NCBI GenBank assembly: GCA_049999725.1
Contig: JBNGIS010032880.1
Location: 1 to 64,000, forward strand
DNA length: 64,000 nt
Reading direction: 5' to 3'
Source of the DNA: Haplomitrium mnioides
Lineage: Eukaryota > Marchantiophyta > Haplomitriopsida > Calobryales
The first letter of the stretch is position 1. Every line of letters begins with the position of its first letter. Positions 1 through 10,720 of this stretch are shown piece after piece. The translations under genes were made by a program, and so were the position numbers. The notes below the pieces were generated by a model, which ran no database searches, was not told the DNA's origin, and saw only the letters and a list, made by a program, of their open reading frames with translations.

Positions 1-599
1 CCCTTACTCATAGCTGATCGATTCCGAAAATCTCTTCCTCATCTTCGGATTCTCATCTTGATCCAAACACTCGTGGCTCCCTCGAATGCTTCATAACAGG
101 CGGCTTTCCCCAGTCACATTCAAATATCCCATAAGTCTTCTGTCATAAGTCAGAAGCACTATATAAACATTTGACTCTAGCTACCCTTCAAGAGGAATCC
201 CCACAGGGGTATAAGGCCACCGCTTAATACTTTGCCCCTGGACGGATCTAGTTCAGGGCACACAATAGGGCAACTTGTCCTCCAATGCAATTCCACTGGC
301 TCCTGGGCAAGTTGTCCATCAACACACATGTAGACTGATAGGGGTTGGCTGGCCCTCAACAACTAGATTAGTTTTACAAATTTTTCTTTTCCCCCACTTA
401 AAAGAACATCACTTCTTCATCATTAAGCCCTCTCTCCTTGGCCAATGATATCAAAACTATCCCTCTAATCCTTACATCTTACAATTCTACACTCATTAAT
501 CCAAAACTTAAAGCTTTACCATTTCTTTCTTACTCCACTGCGTCGAAAAGAACTTATTGGAGCTACTTCTGATTTCCTGTCAGCAACTGTGCTCCTACA
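1..599 (-). mobile_element. 5' end of a long LTR, family L (LTR-1), partial
   Basis: Read on the minus strand this is the same sequence as 59586 to about 60090 on the plus strand. Both begin TGT(A/G)(G/A)GAGCA(C/T)AGTT and share the block around 177-395 (plus-strand counterpart 59815-60010). The LTR begins with TG at position 599, and the next bases (600 on) are gypsy A sequence, so this element inserted into gypsy A. The rest of the LTR lies outside the window. The 61-codon open frame at 177-362 is also open in the other copy but has no recognisable domain, so I treat it as non-coding LTR sequence. No internal coding region of this family is visible at this end. Confidence 0.7.
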
Positions 600-1077
600 G
601 GTGGTCAATTGCCCACTTAACCGAAGGCCCGATGCATCCCTCGGCCCACGCGCAAATCCCCCTCCCCCCGCAATTGTCAATCTCATAGCCTTGGAGAAGG
701 AGGAGGAAGCAGAACTGACTAGATAGGAGACACCCGCTCTTGATGATTGCTTCGAAGTGGTGACTCGGGCCGGGACGAAGGCCAAGAAGAAGAGTCAGAG
801 GAAAAATGAGTAGAAGGCCAAGAATGGGCTGGCCCAAGCAGCCTCATCACAAAGTGACTCGGATTATTGGAGGGATAATCCAAAGTGGACCTATACTAAG
901 CAATAGGTCCACGTAAGGAAGCAATTAGAGGATCTAGAAGCACTGAAAGAGGAGCAGGCAACGGTGGAGACCATGAAGAGGATCTGCAAATAGCAAAGAG
1001 GGATCAATGAAGCAGGGGCGAAGATCACAGGCCTAGAAGATGGAGCAAAACCCGTCCTATACAACATTAAGGTAGAT
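600..1077 (+). pseudogene. Gypsy A gag C-terminus and gag-protease linker (remnant)
   Basis: This stretch matches 19925-20395 of gypsy B: a Pro-rich segment after the zinc knuckles (plus strand from about 620), then acidic Glu-rich and Lys/Arg-rich linkers such as the AKKKSQRK-type segment near 775-805. Stops interrupt every frame, including TAG at 721-723 and TGA/TAG at 808-813. The zinc knuckles and the gag body lie upstream of LTR-1 and outside the window. It has no activity of its own. Confidence 0.55.
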
Positions 1078-1554
1078 GTGAGGGACTGCCCTGTTACGGC
1101 CACAGTAAGCCAACTGATCAAGGATAGCCCGTTGTATAGAAGGAAGCTCCGAGAATTGTTGATGGGAGCCAAAAGGAGGAGAAGGCTACCCCGAGTGGGA
1201 GCTCGAGCAGATCTGCAACTAGTGTGTGTGGACAAAGGGGCTCCTGAAATCAACCTTCAGATCGTAGGGTGCAACCTTTCGTTGGTGCCCGTAGACGGAG
1301 GAGAAAGAGTGAATATAATGGTGGAGACTGCTCATAAGCTAAGATTCACAGAATTCCAACCTAGAGCTAGAATCATGAGGCTAGTGGATGGTTCAAGGGT
1401 AAAACCATTATGCTCCCTCCTCCAAGTACCCACCTTCATCGGAGGGACAGAATTTAAACTGAATTGCCTTGTTATGCGGCCCGCTAGAGCATCTTCATAT
1501 CCTGTACTAATTGGGAGACCGTGGTTGTATGCGGCCCGAGTATTGCATAACTAG
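1078..1554 (+). pseudogene. Gypsy A aspartic protease (retropepsin) domain
   Basis: A 158-codon open stretch contains the retropepsin-like core. The active-site region reads PVDGGERVNIMV, so the usual DTG/DSG triad has become DGG. The flap and C-terminal signature are recognisable in FKLNCLVMRPA and VLIGRPWL (the ILGRP-like motif). The stretch ends at TAG (1552-1554), where gypsy B still has TGG. In an active element this domain would cut the Gag-Pol polyprotein. The changed triad and the flanking stops make this copy inactive. Confidence 0.7.
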
Positions 1555-1566
1555 GGGAATTCCACA

Positions 1567-2015
1567 TTGGTGTTTGGCCTCGAGAAGACAGTAGTACACT
1601 ACGGACCTATTCCTCATCTGGGGGAGGCCCAAGTAGAAGAGGAATATGATAGTGAGTGGTTTGCAGAGGAGAAAGAGTCGGAATACCACTACTGGGTTCA
1701 GATGGTAAGTAAGGCTATAGAGGAGGATCTGATGGAAGAAGGTGTGGTGGCTATAAATCAAATTGAGATAGAATAACACCCAGAAATAGAGCACCATCGG
1801 AGGGTATCCACGGAAGATTGGACAAGGGATGAGGACACTAAGGCTAGAAGACATGAGGGGTTCGAAGTGTCTCATCGGATATAAGGGGCAGACACACAAA
1901 AGTCTGAAGAATCTCCTCGAGTAGAAGGGGGTTGCAATTGGTGACCTTGATGTAGGAGGAAGAGGCGCAATGGAGAAATGAGATGAGGGCGGTGAGGGAA
2001 TCCAAACACAAGTAA
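1567..2015 (+). pseudogene. Gypsy A protease-RT linker (remnant)
   Basis: An acidic spacer matches gypsy B 20850-21290. One open piece (1567-1776) is rich in Glu and ends at TAA. Further stops occur before the RT frame opens at 2016. No domain is recognisable, and it corresponds to the non-conserved linker in the polyprotein. Confidence 0.5.
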
Positions 2016-2849
2016 GTGGTGGTCCAAGAGGGACGGGCATTCCACATTGGATCTGAATTACCTAGAGAATTAGAGCAAGCCATCACCCAGCTCCTAAGTA
2101 ACTTTAGCGATGCCTTTGCTTGGAGTCATGAAGATTTGAAGGGAGTCCCGAGGGAATTGGGGGAACATCGGATTGACTTAGAGCCCACAACAATCCCGGT
2201 AACACATCGACAATACATGATGAACCCCCGCTTCTCCTTGTTGGTGAAGAAGGAAATTGACAAGTTGTTGGAGGCAGACTTCATCTACCCGGTACTCAAT
2301 AGTGAATGGGTGTCCCCGCTGGTGGTGGTGCCCAAGAAAGAGAAACAAGATGGTGAAAGCAAAATCCGTGTGTGCCAGGATTTTCGGAAGCTCAATGAGG
2401 CCACAAAAAATGGTCACTACCTGCTGCCCTTTACGGATGGGGTGTTGGATTTGGTAGCATGGCGAGAGGTTTGTAGCTTCCTAGACGTGTACTTCGGGTA
2501 TAACCCAATTTGGATGAGAGAGGAGGATCAACTCAAAACAACATTCACTATAGAATGGGGGTTGTTTGCCTTCTCAAGAATGTCCTTCGGACTATGCAAT
2601 GCACGAGGTACTTTTCAACGGACGATGATGAACATCTTCCATGATTATCTGAGGAAATGCTTGGAGATCTTCATCGACAATTTTGTGGTGTATGGGAAGC
2701 TGGAGGATCACGAGCGGAATGTGAGGCTCACCCTCCAACAATGCAGAAAGACGGGGCTGAGATTGCACCCGGGAAAATGTTTCTTCGAGGTGAAGGAGGG
2801 AATACTCCTTGGACACCGGATTTCTAGTCGGAGCATCAAAGTGGATTAG
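2016..2849 (+). pseudogene. Gypsy A reverse transcriptase domain
   Basis: This is the longest open stretch of gypsy A (277 codons). Successive RT blocks are visible: DLEPTTIPVTHRQYMMNP, ADFIYPVLNSEWVSPLVVVP, RVCQDFRKLNEATKNGHYL, FAFSRMSFGLCNARGTFQR and the catalytic block FIDNFVVYG. The catalytic block normally reads xxDD, and the second aspartate is Asn here, so catalysis should be lost. The stop TAG at 2847-2849 replaces CAA of gypsy B. RT sequence then continues in the same sense through the thumb (LGHRISSRSIKVD and beyond) up to about 2950. The domain would copy element RNA into DNA. Confidence 0.85.
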
Positions 2850-2957
2850 GAGAAAATTGCCATCTGGATGAATGTCACATTCCCAACCAACTTGAAGGAG
2901 GTGCAAGGATTCTTTTGGTGCATGGGATACTAGAGAAGGTTTATCGACTAATTTGCC

Positions 2958-3422
2958 TTGGTGGCTCTATCCCTCACCCAGATGACAAAAGGGGGCAGCA
3001 CCTTTGAAGGCACCCTCGAGAGGCTGGCGAGCTTCATGGAATTGAAGAGGCAATTAGCGAGTGCCATCGTTCTAGTGCCTCCCAGCTGGGGGAGAGATTT
3101 TCACGTGATGATTGATGTGTCCAACTTCTGCATCAAAGCAATGCTGAGCCAGGTGGATAAGAGGGGTAGAGATCATCCGATCTATTTTGCCAGCAGGGTA
3201 CTGGTCCCCGAGGAGAAGAATTACTTTGCTACGGATCGGGAAGCCTTGGGCATTATCTATGCCTTGAAGAAATTCATGCATTACTTGTTGCATTACAAGG
3301 TGATCTTCCACACTGATCACAATGCACTCAAGTACATAGTGAACAAACCAGATGTGACCGGTTGGATTGCGAGATGGGTGCTACTCGTGCAGGAGTTCAA
3401 CTTTGAAGTGAGGATCAAGTGA
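2958..3422 (+). pseudogene. Gypsy A RNase H domain
   Basis: The conserved Ty3/gypsy RNase H blocks are in order: FHVMIDVSNFCIKAMLSQ (first acidic residue), HPIYFASRVLVPEEKNYF, TDREALGIIYALKKF (glutamate) and IFHTDHNALKYI (second aspartate). The frame ends at TGA 3420-3422, just before the ARKHSSADFFSR-like end of the domain, which is still readable downstream. The domain would degrade the RNA strand of the RNA:DNA hybrid. The acidic residues look intact, but flanking stops make the copy non-functional. Confidence 0.8.
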
Positions 3423-3699
3423 GCGAGGAAGCATAGCAGTGCCGACTTCTTCTCTCGAATTTTTGGGCCAATCAATCAGGAGGAGGTAAGCGATGCGTTT
3501 CTAGATGAGAACCTGTTCCAAGTAAAAGCCGGAAGGGCCACGAACTATGCTGCAATAACAGAATTTCTTAGTTCAGCTCAAATTCTAAAAGGCAGAAGAG
3601 AGGAAGCTGCCGTGTTCCTTAGGAAGATGAAGCCATATTTGTTGATCAAGGGAGTGTTGCACAAGAGGGGTTACGATGGAATGATCAGGCAATGCGTGC

Positions 3700-4875
3700 T
3701 GTGAAGCTAAAGGCTTTGCCGGTTTCTCCTCATGTGACTTTGATGTTGAGTGCACATTGAATATGAGAGGTGGGTTGAAGAGTGGCTGCAATCATTAATA
3801 CACAACAAATTCTACCAAGAAATAATACTCAATACAAAAGTATTTTGGAAATCCTCACTATTTACTCCAAATGCTCTCACACAAAACACTCTTGCTCTCA
3901 CCCTTCTAACTCTCAACACACTCCTCACTCTTTGAAAGACTACCCCTCAAGTGCTTGCCCTCCAATGAGTCTTCAAAGTAGCTCCTCCAAGATCTCCTCC
4001 AAGCGCTTCTCCAAAGGTCTCTCACAACTCTCAAATCTAAAATCTCCAAATGAAAACCCAAATCCCAACTCAACCTCAACCTCCTCTCCTCTCTTCTCCT
4101 CCTCCTTATATACTAGTCTATATAATTACTAGAAGTAAAGCTAAATATTCTATCACCCTAGGTATAGAATCTATGGTGATTATCTCTCTAATTATTAATT
4201 CCTACAAGTGCTCCTCAAGTATCTCCACCTTTTGTTTTCTTCTTCAAGAAGAAGCTTCTCATTTGGAGCTTCTCTTGTCAAAGAATCTCAACAACTGGTC
4301 CAAGACTTTTCTACCTTGTATTTGTCCCTACAAACAATTACTAAGATAATACTTCGAGATTCCCTCAAAGAATAAGTCAAAGAACAAATTGATTTTTCTT
4401 GACTTTTCTCCTCTTTAGTCTATTCTAGAAGAATCTCTATAAAATCATTAATACTAAGTCAATTTGCCTGTACTATACCTTGTTGGAAAGCTGGTCAAGT
4501 AAGCTTTCTACCCATATAATAATGTTTATATTTTCTAATTTGTAGATACTCTCTGTTTTGGCTTTTCCGCAGCTCACTTTTGTAACTTTGACCGGTTATA
4601 ACTTCCGGTTTACCAAAGCTTTTTCACTTTTGTAAATTGGTACTAATTACTTAAGCACTATTTTATCCCTGTATAAAATATCAGCTTCTAAAAATTTCTA
4701 ATAAGAACACAATTTACTCTGTACTCAATTCTACACATATTAAAGAAAACCGATCAAATCTAAGTTTCTCCTAATAACTTCTAAGTCTTCTCCATACTTC
4801 ATCAAAGTGCATCCCATGCTATGATAGGGGTTTAAGCACAATAAAATCTTCACAAAACCATCCCATGCCTTCACA
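3700..4875 (-). mobile_element. 1176-bp insertion, probable solo LTR, with 4-bp target duplication
   Basis: The segment begins TGTGAAG and ends CTTCACA, a perfect 7-bp terminal inverted repeat in TG...CA form. It is flanked by GTGC at 3696-3699 and 4876-4879. Removing it and one GTGC restores base-for-base length agreement with gypsy B around 22976-22993. It has no long open frame. On the minus strand it carries a TATA box (about 4113-4106, GTATATAA) near its middle, as a U3-R-U5 LTR would. I therefore read it as a solo LTR in minus orientation. A 4-bp duplication is shorter than the usual 5, so a small non-autonomous DNA transposon remains possible. No other copy is visible in the window. 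Confidence 0.65.
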
Positions 4876-4928
4876 GTGCAGCAGGATCAATCCATGGTGA
4901 TAATACATGCCTTGCACGGAGAGGAGGT

Positions 4929-4945
4929 GGGGGGGGGGGGGGGGG
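4929..4945 (+). repeat. Poly-G tract (17 G)
   Basis: An uninterrupted run of 17 G lies inside the gypsy A integrase, where gypsy B has only GGTGGGGGG. It is a slippage expansion, or possibly a sequencing artefact, and shifts the reading frame. Confidence 0.8.
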
Positions 4946-6034
4946 CATTTTGCAGTGGGCGCCACCATCAAGAAGATTTTGGATGTAGGGTACTGGTGGT
5001 CCACTTTGCACAAAGATGTGCACTTCTGGGTGAAGAGGTGGGATGCATGCCAGAGGACGGGGAGGCGAGCAGCTAATCAACATCATCCCTTAGTCCCGAA
5101 CATTCCCTTGACACCTTTTGAAAAGTGGGTATCTGATTTCATCGGCCCAATTGCACCTTCCACTTGCAGAGGCAATATATACATCTTGTTGGCTTAGGAT
5201 TATGCAACGAAATAGGTGGAGGCCAGAGCCACTCGGAAGGATGATACCAAGATGGTGGCTGCCTTCTTGTATGAGCAAATGTTTTGCAGATTTGGGCCCC
5301 CACTCGATCTAGTGAGTGGTCAAGGCACCCATTTCATCAATCAGGTAATCAAAGACTTGACTATCAAATACTTGGTCAAACACCGCCACACCACAGCCTA
5401 TCATCCCAAGGCTAATGGGCTTACCGAAAGGGAAAACAGGATCATAAGTAAGATCCTCAGCAAGACGGTGGCAGCCAACAAGGCGGATTGGGATCTCAAG
5501 TTGCTCACCACAACCCATGCCTATAATCTGGCTTACAAGACCACAACTAGCCATTGCCCCTATTTTTTCGTCTTCGGACAACACGCTCTTGTGCGAGTGG
5601 AGTATGAAGTGCCCACCAAACGACTACTGGAAGAGAAGAGGATGGCAAAGGATCAGAGCAGAAGAGAGAAACTATATCAGTTGGAGGGCTTGGAGGAAAC
5701 CAGAGAGAAAGCCCAAGGAAGATTGGAGCACCAACAACAATTGTGGAAAAAATAGCACGACAAGGGTCTAAACCATTTGACCTCTGGGAAGGGAACTTGG
5801 TGCTGTTGTATGACTATAGGTTTGTGCACTTCCCTTGGAAATTAAACACCAGATGGATGGGCCCCTTTGTGTTGAGGAAATTAGATCGAAATGGGTCAGC
5901 AGAATTGGAGACGTTGGAGGGTCACAAGTTTGCCAATTGAGTGCATTGCGATCGCGTTAAGAGGTATGTGAACCAAGAGGAGGAAGTGAGGAACCGAGGG
6001 TGATCCAATTGGAGACTCTAGGTGTGCAGATGTC

Positions 6035-6093
6035 AGTATGTGTGTGAGTGCGTGCATGTGTGTTGGGTGCGTGAGTGTGTGTGTGGGTGTTTG
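6035..6093 (+). repeat. TG-rich microsatellite before the gypsy A polypurine tract
   Basis: An imperfect (TG)n run lies between the integrase end and the polypurine tract. Gypsy B has a similar tract in the same place (24108-24167), so the repeat was part of the common ancestor. Confidence 0.7.
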
Positions 6094-6203
6094 TAGAATT
6101 GCACTTCAGCAACCGTGGATTAGCCAGGCAGTGACCACTATGGAGGGGGCAACCAACATAATCGATGATTAGGGAAGGGTGTTCGCGAGGTTGCTTCACA
6201 CTT

Positions 6204-6213
6204 GAAGGGGGAG
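6204..6213 (+). promoter_or_regulatory. Polypurine tract of gypsy A
   Basis: GAAGGGGGAG directly precedes the 3' LTR and matches the tract of gypsy B (24278-24287). It would prime plus-strand DNA synthesis. Confidence 0.7.
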
Positions 6214-6216
6214 TTA

Positions 6217-9200
6217 TATCAGCTAGTCACAAGGAGCACTAAAGAATAATTAAAAAAATCGGAAGTAGCATTGGCACAATTTCCCTCTGGTAAGTCTTAA
6301 AGCACCTTGAAAGCAGTGGATCCACTCCAATTAGTGATTACGAACAGATTGCTGGGATCCAAAGAGTGGAACGGGATCGTTTCCAAATGAGAGAAGGGAG
6401 CTGTGGTAGCTAGCGAGTGGGGGGCACCACTAAATTTTGACAGAAGCAGAAGAGAACTTGTAAGTATCATTGGATGCAGGAAGGGAGGGCGACCTCGGAA
6501 GTGGGGAAGGAGCGGGTGCAAGAGGAGGAGGATCAAAGCTACGGAACGGAAATCCAAGAGCGCTCAAGAGTGATGGGGATTGCAGACAAGGAAAGGCCGC
6601 AGAGCAAGCTCCCAGATGCGCGCACAAGAAGCGAAGATCGAGAAGAGAAAAGAAGGGTCATGGTCTTCGTGAGCAACGACCAGGAAAAGGATCGAGGGTG
6701 CCCCGATCCCTTAGGCATTAAACGAGTTCTAGTAGGGTCTGCGACCCTTTCCTTCAGTGTCCGCGATTTGTTGCGGAAATGTGGCAGGCGCAGGAGTGTC
6801 CACGGGGCTTTGTGGAAACGTGGCATCTTCGTAGGGCTTCGAAAGATTCAATGGAAATGTGGTATTCCCAGGGTGTCCACGGGACATAGTGGTGCCGTGG
6901 CGGGCCCATGGTGTTTGCGAGACTTAGAGGAGGCGTGGCGGGCTCGGGGTTCCGAGGGCTTCAACAGAAACATGGCAGGCTCAGAGTGTCTATAGGACTT
7001 AGTGGAGGCGTGGCGGGCCCAAGGTTCCGAGGGCTTCAGTAGAGACGTGGCAGGCGTAGGAGGTCCACGGGACTCTGTGGAAATGTGGCAAGCACAGGGT
7101 GTCCGTTGTCTTCTTTGGAACCATGTCAGCGCGACGGTCAAGCTTCCTCATTGAAAACGACGTCGGACAACGTTCCCTCGGAAACCAGGCGCCCTCACAG
7201 GTGTCTGGGAGATTAAGCGGACACGTGACACTGTGGAGGAGCCCGCTGGATTCTTCGGAATAGGGTCATCGCGACGGTCCACCTTCCTTGGTGAAAATGA
7301 CATCTGACTAGGATTACGTGGCGCTTCGGCAGAGCCTGTTGGATCCTTCGAGTTAGAGAGAAGTCATTCACGGACAGAGGTCAGCGTAGCAGTCAAACCT
7401 TCCCTGTTGGAAATGGCGTCGAACGACACGGCCTCAGATTATGTGGCGTTTCGGCGAAGCTTGTTGGATTCCTCGGAACCAGATCAATGCGGTGGTCTGC
7501 CTTCCCTCTTTAAAATAGTGTTGGATGGCGTAGCCTTGGATTATGTGGTGCTTTGGCAGAGCCCATTGGATCCTTTGGGTTAGAGACGAGTCAACCACAG
7601 ACGGAGGTCAACGCGGTGGTCCACCTTCCCCATTGAAAACGGCGTCGGATGGCGGCCACGGAAGAAAGTCAGCCTTGACACATGGCATATCGAAGGATTC
7701 CAAGGGATCCTTCAAACTTCCTTGTCCGTTGGATTCTTCGGATTCAGATCCATAGTAAAAAACTGAACAAGGTCAAAGTGCCGGTCCAACTTCCAAGTTG
7801 AATAAAGCGTCAGACGGCGGCAACAAAGGAAAAGTCAACAATGGGCTCTTGGTTCTGCTGGGTTCTGCGGACTCGGATTTGCGAGAATCTTTGGTCTTGA
7901 ATCCGCAAGATTCCTTTGGACTCCTTTTTTGCAGGATTCTTCACAACTTTGTTTCGTGAGGTTCCTCGGACTTGGTTCCGCGGGAATCTTTAGAATCTTA
8001 GTCCGCAAGATTCCTCGGACTTCACCTCGTGTGACCGTTGTACTTGGAAGTATCTTGTGAATAGACGAGACAGGTGTCGCCACGTCTGAATCCGAGCTTA
8101 ATGAGAATAACTACCTTTTCAAACGGTAAGGATTCGGAGGCGCGGAAGCTTGAGGGGTATACATTAATGGGCTTTGAATTCGATCGAGTTGGTGTGTAAG
8201 CAAGCTAGAGATGCACAAGCAATCTCGGCACAAGGAAGATGCAACAAGGTAAGGCAGAAGTGGATTCAAGTGAGAATTTACGTGAGATGAGTGTACTCGC
8301 GCATGGGGCTAGCATGGGTGGAGGTGGACTGGAGGGGTGCCGAGAATCGCTGGGTGATGAGCTTTAGAGGCTCAGGCGATCCAGGTGAACTCATCCCTAC
8401 AGGTGGACCAATGGTGGAGGTGAATCGATACAGGAGATTTGAAGGGGATCCATTTTTTTGAGAACTCAAGAGAGGATGTGAAGTGGGATCTTGGGGTTGT
8501 CTCTGCATTCACTGTGCGGGAGCATCAACCTAGAGTGCTCGAAGTGTGCTTTGGTGTTATCTTTCAAGTAGAGCTCAGAAGAGGGTAGTTGCGTTAGTGC
8601 CTGCGCACTGTGAAGAAGACCTGTTCGAGGCTCAACAGTGGGGTGAGCTACTAGCAGTCGGGAGTATTATCTTCTAGAGGTGGAAGTGAAAGAAATCCTC
8701 TTCTGAGCCTAAGGAAGTAAATCCATGACTTCTCGCGAGAGAAGTTGAAAAACTATCTGGAAGAAAGGTATGTGTGTGGGGATTGAAAGGAAGATTGATT
8801 TGGTGAGTTGAGGAGGAGTTTGCTGGGAATATCAGTCCCAGTGGTCCTATGAGGCCTTTGATTTTGGTGAAGTGCAATGAGTGTGTATGGTTGTAAATGT
8901 GTATGAATGTGTTAGTTAGATTTGAAATTCTGTATATGATATAAGAAGCAATTAGAATTAGGCTCAGACAGGTACCAATTGTTCAGACCCTCGGACAACC
9001 CTGTGAATAGGGACTCAAGTCCCTTGAGATAGTTCTGTGACTCTCGGGTCATTGCATTCTGTTCTTGAACTTTGTTTTATTGTGTAAGAACCATTCAAGA
9101 CTAGAAGTAAGTAGGAATTCTATTTGTTCAGACCCTGGGACAACCATGTGAAGGGGAGTCAGGTCTCTTGTCATTGTTCTGTGACAAAAGGGTCACTACA

Positions 9201-9250
9201 TTCCGCTCTTGAAGTGTATACAAGGTGGCTGGGTCCAGATTTGGGATCTC
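6217..9250 (+). repeat. 3' LTR of gypsy A, truncated at its end
   Basis: The LTR begins TATCAGCTAG (ancestral TGTCAGCTAG) four bases after the polypurine tract. It is collinear with the gypsy B LTRs (15672-18460 and 24291-27008). It is longer in the middle because of extra tandem copies of a CGTGGC-containing unit (about 6770-7120). It also has a duplicated block of about 140 bp starting TTGTTCAGACCC (8980 and 9122). The last 260 bp or so present in the other LTRs are missing, since sequence switches to a copia LTR at 9243-9254. No coding region is present. Repeated CTTCGGA-type motifs fill 7230-8040. Confidence 0.8.
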
Positions 9251-9253
9251 TAG

Positions 9254-9465
9254 ATTTTGTCCTGTAGTGCGAGCCCTAATTCGATGGGCCTAGTTTTCTG
9301 TGTATATAAGGGAGAAAGGGGGCTATTGCCCTTCATTCTGTGCTTCCCTATTGTTGTTGAGGATCTCTCCTGCTCCTCCTCGTTGTATGCTTGATGCATG
9401 TGTAATAAAGTGTTGCTAGCACTGTTATATTGGCTCCAGATTGCTCTTTCTTTGATTTGTTCACA
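9254..9465 (+). repeat. Copia-1 5' LTR, 5'-truncated
   Basis: It matches 14173-14384 of the 3' LTR with equal length (212 bp) and scattered substitutions. It carries the TATA-like GTGTATATAAG at about 9300 and AATAAAGTG at about 9404. It ends TTCACA immediately before the primer-binding site. Confidence 0.85.
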
Positions 9466-9478
9466 TGGCATCAGAGCT
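9466..9478 (+). promoter_or_regulatory. Copia-1 primer-binding site
   Basis: TGGCATCAGAGCT follows the LTR directly. It resembles TGGTATCAGAGC, the complement of the 3' end of plant initiator tRNA-Met, with one change. Confidence 0.8.
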
Positions 9479-9843
9479 TGGTTCATAAAGAGAGAGAGAG
9501 GCGTCTGTTGTTTTTGGTGAATCGACCTTCAGACATCTGAAGCAGTTTCGATTTTGATTATTGAGCAAGGTTCTTAAGGGAAGACAGAATCAGTTCATGA
9601 TTTTGGGTGCTTCTTCATGCAACAAAGGTTCTGCATGTTGTGGTTTTCATCTACATCAATTAGATTTGGTCCTATTTCGAAGTTAGTTACAAGAAGTGAC
9701 ACATTTCCTGCAGTATTGATCTGATTTGAGTGCTCTACTTTGAATTTGGTCACAAAAGGTGATAGAAATCCCCTAAGAGTGCCAGATTGATGTGATTGGA
9801 GCACATTGCTTGTTTGGACACACTTGATTTGCAGGATTGAGAG

Positions 9844-10720
9844 ATGGCAGATGGAATTTCTTAGATTGTGGCTGAGAAATTGAATGAGAGCAACTACACT
9901 ATTTGGTCTATAAGGATGACCAATTTTATTAAGAGCAAAAGGCTATGGAGGTTCATTTCCGATGATGTAATAGAGCTTGCAATGGGATCACTCCCATCAG
10001 AAGAAAAATTGCAAGAGTATGAGACATATCATGAGAACGTGCACAAGTTGTTATATTGGTTGACCATAAGTGTTGATGACAATATGATGGGATACATATC
10101 TACATCAAAGACACCTATGGAAGGTTGGGACATCCTAAAGAACAGATATGCTGTTTCTTCAAAAGCAAGGAAATTAGCACTGCAAATGGAGTTTATCAAT
10201 TTGCAAAAGGAGAAGTTAAATGTGAATGCTTATGCCTTGAGGATCAAGTCCCTAGCTGAGCAATTGGCAAATCTGGGAGAAGAAGTGAAAAAAAGCATCA
10301 TGGTAGCAGTTTGCTTGAATGGTTTGGGCAATGAGTTCAAACAGTTCAAAACCTCCATAAGAACAATGGAGGGTGCTACATCTTTTTCACAACTCATTAC
10401 CATGCTGGTTGCAAAGGAGCTTAACCCTGGTGGAGGAGCATCAAACAGTCAAGGTAACCAGGAACAAGCATTCTACTCTACTAGAAGTAGATGTCAAGGC
10501 AGAAGTTATGGCAGAAGCGGATCTGGAAGAGGCCGCTCAGATGGAAATGTGCACAATCAGTTGCAACAACAATCTAATAGCAGAGGTTAATCAAGAGGCA
10601 AGGGGAGTAATAGAAGTCGTGGAAGTCAACATCAGAATCAAGGATCTGAGTTTTTTTATTGTGGCAAGCAAGGCCACATGGCGAGAGACTGCTACAAAAA
10701 AGCAGAATGATCATAAGAAC
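9844..10720 (+). pseudogene. Copia-1 gag, frameshifted
   Basis: The likely start is ATG at 9844 (MADGIS), followed by a TAG at 9862. The rest reads openly to 10590 with the copia gag core: KLNESNYTIWSIRMTNF, SLPSEEKLQEYE, TPMEGWDILKNRY, AYALRIKSLAEQLANLG. A Gly/Arg/Ser-rich tail follows, then a frameshift. The zinc knuckle at about 10651-10700 reads FYCGKQGHMARDC, with the first Cys of CX2C changed to Phe, and lies in a different frame. The intact copia at 33.3-38.2 kb shows the ancestral layout. Confidence 0.8.

Larger units (their letters stand above)
3423..5993 (+). pseudogene. Gypsy A integrase, split by a 1.18-kb insertion
   Basis: The N-terminal part (about 3480-3699) matches gypsy B 22760-22990. 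The frame is broken at 3700 by an insertion and resumes at 4880. Readable downstream are the zinc-binding end (HFWVKRWDACQRTGR), the first core Asp (VSDFIGPIAPST), and the second core region LVSGQGTHFINQ, where Asp of the usual SDxGTHF has become Gly. The third acidic residue is kept in HPKANGLTEREN. Stops (for example TAG at 5195-5197) and a 17-G tract (4929-4945) also disrupt it. A C-terminal KLNTRWMGPFVLRKL block follows at about 5850. Integrase would join element cDNA to host DNA; this copy cannot. Confidence 0.8.
600..9250 (+). mobile_element. Gypsy element A (Tat/Athila-like Ty3/gypsy), decayed and truncated at both ends
   Basis: Domain order is gag end, protease, RT, RNase H, integrase, polypurine tract, then a long 3' LTR. 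This is a Ty3/gypsy order. It is collinear with gypsy B (15672-27008), which serves as reference. RT motifs such as SEWVSPLVVVPKK resemble the non-chromodomain (OTA, Tat/Athila) branch, and no chromodomain follows the integrase. Its gag and 5' LTR are cut off where LTR-1 inserted. Its 3' LTR stops at about 9243-9254, where copia-1 begins. Many in-frame stops are TAG or TGA where gypsy B has CAG, CAA, CGA or TGG, as expected from cytosine deamination in methylated DNA. It cannot encode a working polyprotein. Confidence 0.85.
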
